64,000 nucleotides of DNA from Solea solea (GCF_958295425.1 NC_081134.1:3025840-3089839), one strand, 5' to 3'; shown: positions 1 to 12,338, counted from the stretch's first letter. Translations and numbers: made by a program. Notes: generated by a model from the sequence alone, not told the origin.

Positions 1-717
1 TTTGGTGAGGGTATATTAAAGAGCTCTTGGTCAACTTGGGGGCTTGTTATATTCCCAGCTGGTCAACTAGCTAATGTTAGCTTTAATTAAGCCACAGTAT
101 TAAAACTAGCCGGCTAGCCAAGGCCGGCTAATCTGTCAACTACCAGCTGGCCTAGCCTGCTAGCCAACAGTGGGCTAGCCACCTCGAAATCAAAGCTGGT
201 TGACATGTTATGCTGACGCAAACAGTTCACCATTAATGCATGTATTGTTAGATATGAAGGGTTACTCATAACATTGTGTTGCGATAAGAAATGAAGTGAA
301 TATCGTGCAGGATTGTCAGGCTAACGCTGACGACATTTAAACCAGCCGATGTGTTGGTGGCTTTGTTGAATGACAGCTCGCTAGCCGTGACAGGGCAACA
401 GTGAACAGTGATATTTAACGACAACAGAAAGTCGACAAGTTTAATTTAAACCGCGCATTGTACGCTGCTGTCGAAAGTCCAGCAATATTAACTTATCGTG
501 TAACGAGTTACGTGTAATTAAAAGGTGTGTGTTGGGCCAGAAGCAGGCAGCAGCCTAAGGAGAGAAACAGCGCAGCGGTCTACAGGTCAACCCGATGCTA
601 ACGTTAGCTAACAAGCTAACTACGGTAGCCACAAGACAATCAAAAATGGCGTAACACAGACAGCGCCAGTGGGCTGTGTCTCACAAGCGGCTAAAGGCCA
701 TTATCAAAACAACTCAC
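1..717 (-). other. kif5b: kif5b-like intron 1 (part)
   Basis: This stretch follows a GTGAGT splice donor that ends the kinesin exon at 718, so it is the start of intron 1. The next exon is not inside the window. I see no other coding sequence. It is rich in GCTAGC/CTAGCC-like short words, which look like simple local repetition. Confidence 0.7.
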
Positions 718-843
718 CGCGATAATAACGGTCTCTTCCCCTTGAAACTTGGGAATGTATCGGTCGCCTCTGGTCACCTCGGAGCTGTTGAGGGGCCTAA
801 AACGGCACATCACTTTGATGGTGCACTCCGCCGGGTCGGCCAT
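718..843 (-). CDS. kif5b: Kinesin-1 heavy chain, first coding exon (kif5b-like), partial
   Basis: Reading the minus strand from ATG at 843, 42 codons run to a GTGAGT donor just below 718. The peptide begins [19 protein letters not shown] and continues with RGDRYIPKF and QGEETVIIA, the first beta-strand region of the kinesin-1 motor domain. The P-loop and the rest of the motor lie in later exons outside the window. Kinesin-1 heavy chain is the plus-end-directed microtubule motor for vesicles and mitochondria. The QGEETVIIA ending resembles KIF5B more than KIF5A or KIF5C, although the MADPAEC start also occurs in KIF5C, so the paralog is inferred. The exon is intact. The gene is divergent from the SLC6 genes. 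Confidence 0.9.
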
Positions 844-995
844 CTTCCACGGTTCACAAATGGAAATTCACCAATAAAATTAAAAGTATATCCTGGATCC
901 CAGCGGCGGCCGCGCGGGGCGAAATGGGAGGCTGAGCCCCTCAGTCCCAACCTCAGGTTTTCAAAAAGATCGATGAAAACCTGTGGAGCATTCAA
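810..995 (-). other. Upstream ORF overlapping the kif5b-like start codon
   Basis: In the presumed 5' leader an ATG at 995 opens a 61-codon frame that ends at 810, beyond the kinesin ATG at 843 and in a different frame. If the leader is unspliced and transcription begins upstream of 995, ribosomes using this ATG would bypass the kinesin start. The peptide resembles nothing I recognise, so it is probably regulatory rather than a functional protein. Confidence 0.4.
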
Positions 996-1140
996 CAGAA
1001 ATCCCTGTGTTAGTCTCAGACGGTTCCTGCTCCTGTTAGGAAGCCATGATACCGGCGGATGAGCGGCTGGTCACCTCACCCCTGCTGCTGCTGCTGTGGA
1101 TGTGGATCTCTATGACGTCACCCCGGCGCTCCCCTTCTCA
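844..1140 (-). promoter_or_regulatory. 5' leader and promoter region of the kif5b-like gene
   Basis: GC-rich, CpG-containing sequence lies directly upstream of the kinesin ATG, in contrast to the AT-rich flank above 1140. A perfect palindromic cAMP-response element, TGACGTCA, lies at 1113-1120 beside a CCCCGGCGCTCCCC block. I see no TATA box. This fits a CpG-island housekeeping promoter. The transcription start is not defined. Confidence 0.55.
1113..1120. promoter_or_regulatory. Consensus CRE (TGACGTCA)
   Basis: This is a perfect 8-bp palindrome matching the CREB/ATF site, about 270 bp upstream of the kinesin ATG and inside the CpG-rich block. Function is inferred from motif and position only. 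Confidence 0.45.
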
Positions 1141-2040
1141 CTGTTTTGTTAAAATCATTAAAGAAATCTCTTAAAAATCAAATGAGACTCTATCTTGAAA
1201 CACGGAAAGAATTGTCGTATTAAACTATTAGTATTTACAAAGCTTTAAATTCCTATCTTTTAAAAAAAAAATTAAATGTACATACACACTGTATATTTAA
1301 GTGTTATAGCCTAAAGAAAAACCCTGATTTGTGATTGTTTGAGTTGTTGGTATACCTATTTTGGTCTTGGCGTTTTACACCAATTAGCACCTTCTATGTT
1401 GCACTAGTCCTCACAATTACATGTCACTGCCCTCCGGGTATAATGATCAGTTGTCTTCCTTTGTTACTGTTGCCTTTCATCCATGTGCAGTAAAAGATGA
1501 CACAACCACAAAGATTAATGTAAGTATTGGATGACTGAATCCAGAAAAGGGTATTAATGAAATGCTAGAATAATTTCAGAATGATTGGTGCCCATCATCA
1601 AATCTTTGCATGGGTAGCCGGGGAAAAGGAATTTCATCTGCCTTTAACTTGTGATGTCCATTTGTTTCCTGTGGAAAATATAGCTATTTTTATTTGTTTT
1701 GTGACAATTACTCAAAATGCATGTATTAGTACTAGTTTGTAGGGGTTTTCTCAAGTGTGAGTTTGGCAGCAGAACTGTGAGTAAAACTTTGTTTTGATAG
1801 TCCATGTGTAAACAACAGGTATTTAGTAACATGTCATTGTCAATAGATTAAAAAAAAGAAAAGATAATAAGCTGACGCTTGTTCAACTGATGATTGACAT
1901 ACAATTAACTGACTGCCAGGAAACTATAAATTGTGCTCTACATACTCTGATCTACTCTGATTGTGCCAGCATCGTATTAGTTGACTTTCTATCTCTGCTT
2001 ATAGCTTATAGTCTGTCACTTGGATAAGTAAACAGTAACA

Positions 2041-2065
2041 ATATATATATATATATATATATATA
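2041..2065. repeat. (AT)n microsatellite
   Basis: About 12 uninterrupted AT units. Confidence 0.95.
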
Positions 2066-3265
2066 CCACAAGTATGACAAATTCTTAGTTGCTTAGTTGA
2101 CAGTCAATGGACTAATAGTAAGGATAATACAGTTGCAAATGTAATGTGTCAGGACCTTCTAACAGCTGAGAACATTGGATATAAATAAGTGTCAACGGAT
2201 TATCTGTTGACATGAGTGGCTGAACATATGCATTTCATATCCACATCAAATTGTGTGTATGTGTTGTGTGTTTATTAAAGTAGCCCTGTACATAATAAAA
2301 ACAAGTTACAGGTCTACAATTACAAAAATTGACATTAACAATTACCAAGAATATGAGATTTTGACATAAAGTACACACTAATATAGTAATATAGCATACA
2401 CATAGTATGACAAGTATAACCCAGTAATAATAAAAATAAGAGAGGTTGTAGACAATCATAAGTCATACTTTAACCACACATTTGCACATCCATGTTGTGT
2501 GGGCAAGCCTTTTTGAAGACCATGAATCTAATTCCAACTTAAGATCCTGTGGTTTTTCTTTCAAGTACTTTGAATATACATTGATTTACTGTAAACATTT
2601 GTGTGAAGTGGAGCAAAAGATTCCATTTGATGTGCAACCATAAATAACTGAGATCTAGACGTTTCACTGATGGCCTGAATGAAGCACTGGAGCAAGCCAA
2701 CACAAGAGGCATGTTTTATTTATGTCGCTTTGAGGGAAATATGAGGGGAAAAATTAGTAACCCTGGAGCAGTTGTTACACCCCAAACAGGATATACAGCA
2801 CTGTACATGTAGCCTGTGACTCAGCTGTCTATACTGCTATGAGAGCTGCAGCTGTACAACCTCACTCCTCCGGAATAAAATAGCATTATGTCTGACCTCA
2901 TACAACAGATGCCATAACGTAGAAATGCTGTGGCAAACCACAAGTGGCTGCTGGATACATTTCCTCACCACTCCCCGAAACACAGAGGGCTATCCTTTTT
3001 CATGCTCGACTTTTCATAGCTCACCCAAATACCAGTTCTACTGGCCCACTTGTGTGTTCACAGAGGGAGCGAGAGGGCGTGGCGCTGCTCTGCGAGCTAA
3101 CAGGGTAGTCTGGTTGTTAGAGAGCGACAAGTCCCCTAAGACCAGATCGTCTACTGTTCAGCATTTATGGGTTTGGGAGAGAAAAAAGGAAGGGTTACTC
3201 AGTAATCTGAGATGGTTTCATACTTTTATCTTCTTCACACTTTTTTTTGCTACTTTGAATTTGGG

Positions 3266-3267
<2 letters not shown>

Positions 3268-3314
<47 letters not shown>
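3268..3314. repeat. (CA)n microsatellite
   Basis: About 23 uninterrupted CA units, of the long dinucleotide type that is usually polymorphic in fish. Confidence 0.97.
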
Positions 3315-3317
<3 letters not shown>

Positions 3318-4062
3318 GGGGCTCAAAACACAAGCCTATTAGTTGACAGCTGTGTCTGAGTTATTATTGTCTTGTTACGTGTAGATTTACTTTCATTGTT
3401 AATACACCAGGCTGCAGGCAATGGTGTCTTTTTTGTTTGTTTTTGAGAAGACTCTGTCATGTGTCTATAAATTCCAGTCCATTCCTTTGAATTTTTCTAC
3501 AGTAGAAAACAAGTCTGGTTAATAAAGGGGAAATTGAAGATAAAACAATTATACAAAATCCAGACTAGAAACTGCTTCATATATTACATTAAAAGTTAAA
3601 TTAGAGCACATGTTTGATGTGCATGGTAAAAACATTATTGCGTAATGCCATTTAACATTTTCATATGACGGCTGTTCCTGCACTATTAGAGGATTGAGAC
3701 TCCCTTAACTTTTGTGTGCTGTTGAGGACTGACATGACTGGTCCCAAAGTCATGTGACAAAACAGCTAACACCTCCAACAACTGTCTAAAGAATGGGAAA
3801 TATGTAACTGATTGAAATCATACTTCATTTGTAGATGAAATTGTAACATCAAATTGAAGATACACAATTATAAACTTAAAACTGCATCATGTAGTGACCA
3901 AATTACACTGTATGATATCAACTTCCCTGAAATGGATTAGGCCTAATGTTAAGTCAACACAACAGTGATATGCAGATGTTAAGTCAATTATCAAATAACA
4001 CCATTTTAAGTACAGTACTACAATCCAATGCAAATACACATAGCTAAAAAAAAAACTGTATG

Positions 4063-4113
4063 CATGACTGACAATAGAATGTGTCCTAGAACTGACCCCT
4101 GGGGCACACCATA
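4063..4113 (-). mobile_element. Scrap of LINE reverse transcriptase (motif B)
   Basis: On the minus strand a short frame reads YGVPQGSVLGHILL, matching reverse transcriptase motif B (GxPQGSVLGP) of L2-like LINEs. It is cut off by the adjoining ATAAT microsatellite. No flanking RT motifs are visible, so this is a decayed fragment. Confidence 0.6.
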
Positions 4114-4208
4114 TAATATAATATAATATAATATAATATAATATAATATAATATAATATAATATAATATAATATAATAACATATAATATAATATAATATA
4201 ATATAATA
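4111..4208. repeat. (ATAAT)n microsatellite
   Basis: About 19 pentanucleotide units with one interruption near 4179-4182. Confidence 0.95.
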
Positions 4209-4584
4209 AATTACAATAAGGACTCTTATTAAGGGCACCAGTCTGTGCAGTGCAGTAGAAATGCCACAGACATATTGCTAATCGAGCCACATCCCCATAT
4301 AATATGATGTAATACAATAAAATATGAAACAAATCAAGTGTGTTGATGAGGAATTGGATTTGCCAAAATGTCCTAGATTTAGCTTTTTGATGGAACACGA
4401 GTCTAAAGGGTTTCTGTAGTCAGGTTATCATTGTGTTATCCGAAAAGCCAAAGCCAAAACACACAACAATGATCCAACAGCTCATCAGTCCCAACCACTA
4501 GAATTACTGGTTTCATATGAATCGATTGAGAGCGGGGTGTGAGTCAGCACTTTGGAACAACAGAAATTAAGATTTTTGTTCTTG

Positions 4585-7500
4585 ATGAACAGGGAAAGGG
4601 GAACAACAGAAAATATGACGAGCGTTGAAGACAGAGGACAGTGGGCCAGTAAAACTGAATATATTCTGGTGGTTGCAGGAAATATGGTCGGTTTGGGCAA
4701 TGTGTGGAGATTTCCTTACCTCTGCTACAAGAACGGTGGAGGTGAATCATGCAAACTTTTTTGTATTAGCAGAGCTGTTTTTATTTTGATGAATGTTTGA
4801 GGACTGGTGGTTAAATGCAACAACTTTTCAGGAGCTTTTCTTGTGCCATATTGTCTGTTTGCTGCTGTGGTTGGGATTCCTCTGTTCTTGCTGGAGTCTG
4901 CAATGGGTCAATACACACAGGAAGGATTCATCACCTGCTGGAAGAAGCTGCTTCCTCTGGCAAAAGGTGAGTTGCATGCCCAGGTCAGCAGAGAAGCAAT
5001 ATTAGAAAATAAAAACAAAAAATAAAAAATTATATGATAATAATAATAATAATAATTCTATAAAAACTTAAATGTGTGATAAGTTAATGTACAATTATTG
5101 TTGTGTACAACCATGGATCATATATAAAAAGTGGACATAGTCTTCCAGTACCAATGCATAAGTAGAAATATAGTGAATATGCACCGGAGGGCTACTCTGC
5201 TGGTTGCCAAAGGAACTGCATTTGAATGGAAATCTATGGGAAAATTAGCCTATTTTTCACATGATTTCATCATCTCATAATCAGTAAACATTTTCCTGAA
5301 GAGTTTGCAGTCTCAATCACTAGTTTCATGTCTTCTTTTATTGGACAGTTTTTGCACCTTTTGTTAAATAAAAGAAGGTTTGCCATTCAACAAGTTGCAG
5401 ATTTTAGTTTCTGTTGCATTTTAAGTTGGTGTCCAAACTTTCCTTGACTTTGAAATTGGACTTTTCTCTGCTTAGGAATAGGATATGGGCAATTAGTGAT
5501 GAGACTTTATGACTTCAGCTACGTTATTGTCCAAGTCTGGACTCTTGTCTACCTGTTTTTTTCATTCACATCCCAGCTGCCCTGGGCCAGCTGTGACCAC
5601 GTCTGGAATTCAGGTAAAGGGAAAACTGTGGAGTTTAAATTCATATATCATTCAGATGATTTATGCCCTGACATGTGAATGACTCTAATTGTGTTCTTTA
5701 AAATGAGCCAACTGTGTCAGTCTATCGTCACCAAACGTCTCTGTAAATCAGACCACGTCAATCAACAACACTAACACCACCTCTGCTTCTCTTGAGTTCT
5801 GGGAGTGAGTCCAAATTTCTTTTATTTTTTTAAATGACATTTCACTGTGTTAAAGATAATATACCAACCCATTCTAGACATTTATTATAAAATAGTGCAA
5901 CCCTAAACTTCTCTACACAGGCGGCGGGTTTTAGGCATGTCTGGTGGAATTGAGGAGCTGGGCAGTGTGAGATGGGAGCTGGCCTTGGCTCTTCTATTCT
6001 GCTGGGTGTGTTGCTACTTCAGTATCTGGAAAGGTATCAGGTCCACAGGAAAGGTGAATGGACATTATTTTATACACTCAAAGTTGCACATTGTTATTAC
6101 CACCATTAAATCTGTTTTTTTTTCTTTCTAATTTTAAGGTAGTATACTTCACTGCAACTTTCCCCTATGTGATGCTCCTGATTCTGCTCATCAGGGGAGT
6201 GACTTTACCTGGAGCATGGGACGGAATTCGTTATTACCTTTATCCAGATTTTAAACATCTGGTTAATCTTGAGGTATTTTATTATGATTCTGCACATTAT
6301 TACCATGTACAGGACACAAGAGGTAAATGTAGGCGGACTATGCAAGTGAATGTAGTGGGCCTGAGGAAAGTTTCCTGTACGTAGTTGTTTTTACAGGGAC
6401 TTTGTACAAAAATGACATTGTTGTGGCCGAAAATGCCCATATTGATTTGCTAAAGAAATTTACAGAAATGTCCTCTACTGCTGAACGATATAATGCACCT
6501 TCTTTAATTATGACAGGTCTGGATAGAAGCAGGATCTCAAATATGCTTCTCCTATAGTTTGGCTTCAGGACTCCTAATTGTTTTGAGCAGTCATAATGAG
6601 TACAAAAACAACTGTTACAAGTAAGTAATCATTTTATTTTGAAAGGTTGGTTTACAATAATAATAAAAAAAAGATATAATATGCTAAATTTCTGCATTAA
6701 AATATCTAAAAACAACAATAAAAATTGTACGTACATTATACAAAATGTTTCCAACACTTTAAATCCATCCAAATCAGTATTTATTTTGAAGGTAACAGAC
6801 CATTCCATTGATCTCGATCACCTTTCACTGATGTTTTGTGTCACTGAGCCATGCGCGTATTGCTGAGTCAGTTGAAGCCTGAGATGCTTGGCTGGTGAGC
6901 AACGCTGTAAGTGTACCTTGTGCGTCTGTCAGGCAACAGTGATGGGCATTACTGAGCAGTGGTACTGCTATTAGAGCCCTGCAATTATCATAATCTGTTG
7001 TGTTTCTATTACGTGGTTGGAATGGTAAAGCCCTGGGTCAGGCTTGCTTTTAGAAACTGACAACAGTACCTTTACTTGATAGGCGGGGTGTGGCCTGTGC
7101 CCGATGGCCTCATCAGCGAGATACGGATTGTGTGTTAAAAATCATTTAACAAAATAAACAATCAATGTTGTACTGGAACATAAAGCGTAAATTACTCTAC
7201 ATTTTACGAATTGAATGTGTTCTATTGTGTTTGTGTGTCAATGTAGAGACTGCTTTTGGCTGTGTCTGCTGAACAGTGGGACCAGTTTTTTTGCAGGATT
7301 CGTCATCTTCTCTCTTCTTGGATTCATGGCACAGAAACAACGCGTCACTGTTGACAATGTAGTTGAGTCAGGTAAACGTAAAGATCTCAATTCAAATGCA
7401 TCTTAAAGCTCTGGGATTTCATTTCATTCTCAAACACAACATTTCATCAGACAGGACAATATTTCACTAGTGCAGTGACTCTCAACCTGTTATGCACCAC

Positions 7501-10069
7501 AGTACGTTTTTGATATTGGAAAAAAAACATGAAATCTGAGCCTGCTTAGGTGAAGATAAATGCAGAGCTCTTCAGTTAGGCTTGAAAACCCAAGCTGGCA
7601 CAGATAAGTTGTGGAAAATGGGAGCAATGTTGAAGTAGCTTTGTTAGTCATAGTTGATTCCTAGGTAGCAGCCACTGTCTTGTCTCAGTTCAGTCACTTA
7701 CTCTTGCTCCTGCAGAATCAAGATCTTAAAAATCAACTGCTGAGCTAAATGGGAACTCAGTGGAGTGTTTACCAATTATATCCTATATATAAGTCCTTGC
7801 CATTTTTGGGTAAGTGGGAACATCTCAAGAGTAGACTCTTCCAGATGTTGACAGAAGAAGACCTTCGAAGGACATCCGCCTGTTTTGTTTGTGCCTTTAA
7901 CAGATGTTCGTTTTGGCCTCCCATTCACACATTTAGTTAAAGTTCCAACCCGAGTTTTGGGGGTGCAGCATTAACAAAAAAGGCTGACGAGAGAGGGTGG
8001 GATGTACTGGTTGTTTTTCAAGCAGCTAGCTATTCCTTATTTTTCACATTTTCAGACACTGGTTTTTCAGTTGTAGGTCTAAATGCACAACAAATAATGC
8101 TCTTCAAATGTCTTCCTATCACTGTCTGATTCACAGGTCCTGGTTTGTCCTTCATCGTGTACTCCGAGGCTACAGCTATGATGCCTTTTCCACAGTTCTG
8201 GAGTGTCTGCTTTTTCCTGATGGTCTTTTTCCTCAGTGTTGACACTCATGTAAATGATGTTGCTGCTTTAACTGATATAACTGGAGCTTCATGGCCACAA
8301 AATGTCAACGGTTTATTTTTGTCTCCAGTTTGTGACAGTAGAGTGTTTTATCACATCATTGACCGACTTGTTTCCGAGGCATTTGCGTGCACCAGGAAGA
8401 TATGAGGTCTTTCTCTTTCTCGTCTGTTTGTTCATCTTTCTCATACAACTGACCTTAGTCACTGAGGTGAGGGAAAAAAAATTGTCTTAATGACAGTTAG
8501 ATTTTCCAAAAGAAAAAGTACTTCTCATGTTAAAACCTTGTCTCTTTCTGCTGTAGGGAGGGATATACGTGTTCCTACTCATTGATTATTATGGTTGTAC
8601 CAGGGCCTGTCATTATTTTATGGTTTTCTCAGAGTCTGTGGCTCTTGCCTGGTGTTTTGGTAAATATAATTCCTATTTGAATGATATTCTCAGTGTATGT
8701 CTGCAGCATGACTGTTTGCGTGAATGTTTGAGTGTTGGATTTGGTTTTATAGAGCTTGTTGGTGTTGGTTGGATTTCCTTAATGTAACAAATTATTCTGA
8801 TAAGATGGTTGGATGATTTCATTTATTATGTTGTGCTACCTTAATGAAAGTCTTATATCACTATCATAAAACCTGATACATCATGAAACCTAAAGCTGGT
8901 GTCATTCACAGTCTGTACATTTCTCAGGTTCTGACCAGATTATGAACACCATTGAGGACATGACAGGACACAGACCATCTATTTTCTTCCACGTGTGCTG
9001 GAAATACATTCTTCCTGTGTTGTCACTGGTGAGAGAAACATGTTTTAACGAACAATATTGTAGCTGCATTGTTCTAATTCTAAGAGCAGTGGTCTTCCTA
9101 GGGACTTGTCTTTAGTATACAGAATTTAAGGGGGTTCCCAAAAAATGTTGCTGTGAACTCTAAAGAACTGAGAGCTTAATACTGTTATATGATCTAGCAA
9201 GACTAGTTTTTCCTGACAATTTGGTTGTTTTTCATGACTAAAACCTACCTCACACAATATTATTCTCAATTTTCTGGTTGCTGATGAATTTTAGCAAACT
9301 GCAGCCAATCTTCCCGAACTGGTACATAGTCAGTAGTCACTTAGGACATAATTTAAAAGACTGATAATTATCCTGGTGCATGATTATTAATCTCCACCTA
9401 AACCAATCAGAGACCAGGTTATGGTGGCTGAAACGCAAACAGGAATACAAAACCAGGTCATGATATCAAAAACTTTGAACTATGATTAAGATCTTCAAGC
9501 TGTGGGTACAATATTTGTTTACCCATGGGTATTTGAAAGGGTGTACTATGTACTTTCACATTTGGAACTCTTCAACATTTTAACTTTTACAGACTTCCTT
9601 CATCTTGTACCTTGTTGGTTACACACACCTCAAGATTAATGACTGGTACGTCTACCCTGACTGGGCGTATACACTGGGGTGGGCAATGACCCTCTCCTCT
9701 ATTCTCATCGGGCCACTGTGGGCAGCTGGACAGTGGTGGGTGACACCAGGAACCTTTGCACAGGTCAGTGTCCTCTAATTCTGCATCTCATAATATCTGG
9801 CCACTCACAAATTGACATTCTCAGATTTTTTTGGAGCTACCTCCCTTGCCTGCCATGTTGCAGTGCCTGTCCTCTGACAGCCAAAATGACCTTTGTGAGT
9901 GTCATTGAAGTGTAAGTAGTTTAAACCTCCTCACTTGTCATGTTCTCTTTTTGTCTTCCAGCGATGGACCGTCCTTCGCGGTCCTGTTGCAGATGGAGCC
10001 AGGCAGACGAGAGAAACGGGAGAGGAAGGGACGACTGTTGAACTGATGACGTCTAGAGTGACAGCCTAA
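4585..10069 (+). CDS. SLC6 sodium/chloride-dependent transporter, tandem copy 1 (GABA/betaine/taurine-like)
   Basis: Fourteen coding exons join in frame into 585 aa: 4585-4741, 4832-4966, 5476-5613, 5708-5804, 5921-6053, 6139-6273, 6517-6620, 7247-7371, 8137-8249, 8329-8466, 8557-8659, 8928-9028, 9593-9763, 9962-10069. All introns are GT-AG. The product is a 12-helix plasma-membrane Na+/Cl- symporter of the LeuT fold. Helix 1 reads [20 protein letters not shown], with the Na+-site Asn39. The helix 3 Tyr113, helix 6 Gln273/Ser277 and helix 7 Asn309/Ser313 match the family's substrate and chloride sites. Extracellular loop 2 has a Cys pair and four N-glycosylation sequons. Oddities are Asn33 in helix 1, Cys275 in helix 6 (usually Phe) and VDTH at 376-379. 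ATG 4585 was chosen because copy 2 starts MNRE at the same distance. Substrate is uncertain: GABA, betaine, taurine and creatine carriers are the nearest groups. It may correspond to the fish-specific slc6a22 type, which I cannot verify. Confidence 0.93.
5170..5400. repeat. Interspersed repeat in SLC6 copy 1 intron 2
   Basis: The segment around CTCTGCTGGTTGCCAAAGGAACTGC recurs, diverged, at about 23505-23700 in a pold3 intron (both share CTCTGCTGGTTGC, then AA and GAACT). The two copies show an unclassified dispersed element. Boundaries are approximate. Confidence 0.55.
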
Positions 10070-11329
10070 TTGACACATTGACAACACACATCATGTATTT
10101 GGTCATTCATAAGAGGAAATGCATGTAACTTATCATTTCTATGTAGCAGCAATCCTGAACCATCAAATTTATCCCAGTCCTCATAAAGTTAGTTTTTACT
10201 TTGTGACTTTGTGTCAGGACATTTTCTTTAGTAATACACTTTCTACCATTTGATTTTAAACAAGGTAATCAATGTAATTCTGAAAACTATCACCTTATCC
10301 TCATATCCCATCTTTGACTCTACTGTACATCACCGTCTACTTCTTCATGATTGGTGTCTCATTAAAGATATCTTCAATTCAGTATTTTGTGCATTATAGA
10401 TGCATCACTCTGATCTGCAATTCCAATTTGATCTTTAGAGATGTTCTGAAAAACCATCCAATGACTCAGCAGGGGAAAGCAGGGTTCTACTTAGCCATAA
10501 CCAGCAGAAAAAAAGACTTTCTAACTATATCTACTATACTACCCACTTTTTTTGGTTAAAAACATATTAGAAATTCTGCTCCTAATATACCTGTTGTCCA
10601 CATTACACTGGTATTTTAGGGCCCCCAAATTGGAGGAGTATAACTGTCTGTTGGCTGTTGTTTTATCTGAAAATCTTATCAGCCACTATCAGCTGTTAAC
10701 AAAAGGCTCTGCCAACACTTTCAGTATATTTTTCATCTCAAAGCTCAGTCTGACAGCCTTGCTCTTACTTTTCACCATTTGTGTTTCTCATTGGTAATAT
10801 ACTCTGAAACTAAGCAAACAAATGCAGAAGAGATAATCAACCTTCTGTTTACACGGGCAACTGAAAGATCACACATTTTCAGATGCATTAGTGCTAAAAC
10901 ACTTGTCTGAATGCATATATATGCATTTATTTTTTTTAATCTGATATTGACTTTTTTTTAATGTGAACATTGATGAAGTCTCATAGACTTAGCTCCACAA
11001 GCATTCCCGAGACAGCTTCAAGTCAATACTGATCATCGAACCTGTAAACTCCAACGCAGACCCACTTGCCTGGTGGTATCACAACCTGAGTAGTTGGGCA
11101 TGGGTCCAACTCTAAATCACCATGGGAAATACCTTTACCACAAAAGCCCTTACCTAACGAGTTTTTCTAATGAGCCACCTCCTTAGCCCCAAGGTCCCAG
11201 GTAATTGTGTGGAATTCTGTTTGAATTCTTGTTTGGAATATGTGAATAGTCATGATTAATATTGTGAATGGATGAGGGTGGGTTGTGATAAGGGTTGTTT
11301 CTTTCTGTGTCTTTTGTGCCTTAACTGCG
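10070..11329. other. 3' flank of SLC6 copy 1 and spacer
   Basis: No exon is recognised. An ATTAAA at about 10352 could serve as a polyadenylation signal for the upstream gene, but this is weak evidence. Confidence 0.4.
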
Positions 11330-12338
11330 GAGGTCAGGGCGCTGCAAACCCCACAACGCAACACATTAAAAAAACGTGCTGCAAACCCCACAACACAACA
11401 CGTTCAGAAAAAACACACAGCAAATATCACAACACAACACATTAAGAAAAACACGCTGCAAATATCACAACACAACACATTAAGAAAAACACGCTGCAAA
11501 TATCACAACACAACACATTAAGAAATACACACTGCAATCCCCACAACACAACACATTAAGAATAAACGTGCTGCAAACCCCACAACACAACACATTCCGA
11601 AAAAACGCGCTACAAATATCACAACACATAAAAAAACACGTTGCAAATATCACAACACAACACATTAAGAAAAACACGCTGCAAATATCAAAACACAACA
11701 CATTAAGAAAAACACGCTGCAATTATCAAAACACAACACATTAAGAAAAACACGCTGCAAATATCACAACACAACACATTCAAAAAAACACGCTGCAAAT
11801 ATCACAACACAACACATTAAGAATAAACGTGCTGCAAACCCCACAACACAACACATTAAAAAAACACGCTGCAAATATCACAACACAACACATTAAGAAA
11901 AACGCGCTGCAAATATCACAACACAACACATTAAGAAAAACACGCTGCAAATATCACAACACAACAGTGTTTCCAGGGGACACTTGAAACTGATGCACAC
12001 ATGTCTCCACACCTGCAGGGAGGGGGATCTCTGTACAGTAAACATCTTGTGGGTAAGTTTATAATGTTAAAGTTACACAGGATGTAGATAATATCCATCG
12101 CTGCCATATTTATGACTTCAAATGATGTTATTTTTGAACCGTTTAAAATCATTTATTATCTTATTTTGAAAATCCTGCTGCCTGTCTGCTTGTTCCGGAT
12201 GGTTTCAATGCATTTACCATGGCTTGAACGCAGTTGTTTACTGTAGAGAGATCCCCCTGCATGCAAGTGTGATAATGAGTAATATTTGCAGCATGTTTTT
12301 TCCTTAATGTGTTGTGATATCTGCAGCGCCCTGACCTC
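11330..12338. mobile_element. Inverted-repeat DNA element with minisatellite in left arm
   Basis: A perfect 17-bp terminal inverted repeat (GAGGTCAGGGCGCTGCA) lies at 11330-11346 and, inverted, at 12322-12338. A second inverted pair is further in: about 12013-12043 (TGCAGGGAGGGGGATCTC, CAGTAAAC) against about 12236-12262 (GTTTACTG, GAGATCCCCCTGCA). The right arm holds just over one copy of the GCTGCAAATATCACAACAC unit, and the left arm holds 17. The central 150 bp are AT-rich. No transposase frame is visible, so this looks like a non-autonomous transposon of unknown superfamily. Target-site duplications were not resolved. Confidence 0.7.
11341..11966. repeat. 38-bp minisatellite, 17 units
   Basis: Seventeen tandem units of about 31-39 bp each carry a degenerate GCTGCAAA, then CACAACACAACACATTAAG and an A-rich tail. 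Two unit types alternate irregularly: one with AATATCAC after GCTGCA and one with AACCCCAC. Positions of the second type (near 11341, 11377, 11569, 11829) suggest higher-order duplication. The array forms most of the left arm of the inverted-repeat element. Confidence 0.95.

Larger units (their letters stand above)
1141..4584. other. Intergenic region between kif5b-like and first SLC6 gene
   Basis: AT-rich sequence without a convincing exon on either strand. It holds three microsatellites and a scrap of LINE reverse transcriptase (listed separately). The promoter of the first SLC6 gene should lie at its right end, but I cannot identify a TATA box or start site there. Confidence 0.6.

Noticed and set aside
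676..1062. 128-codon plus-strand open frame
   Set aside because: It is antisense to the kinesin exon and its GC-rich leader; the minus strand gives a clear kinesin peptide and splice donor.
2925..3317. 130-codon plus-strand frame
   Set aside because: It ends in the CA repeat and has no recognisable domain or splice context.
4485..4750. Minus-strand frames over SLC6 copy 1 exon 1
   Set aside because: Shadows of the transporter exon on the opposite strand.
7474..7500. hAT-like terminus (CAGTGACTCTCAACCTG) in SLC6 copy 1 intron 8
   Set aside because: No inverted partner or target duplication was found, so the element cannot be delimited.
11341..11966. CRISPR-like regular repeat array
   Set aside because: Units are contiguous with no unique spacers, and the genome is eukaryotic; it is a minisatellite.
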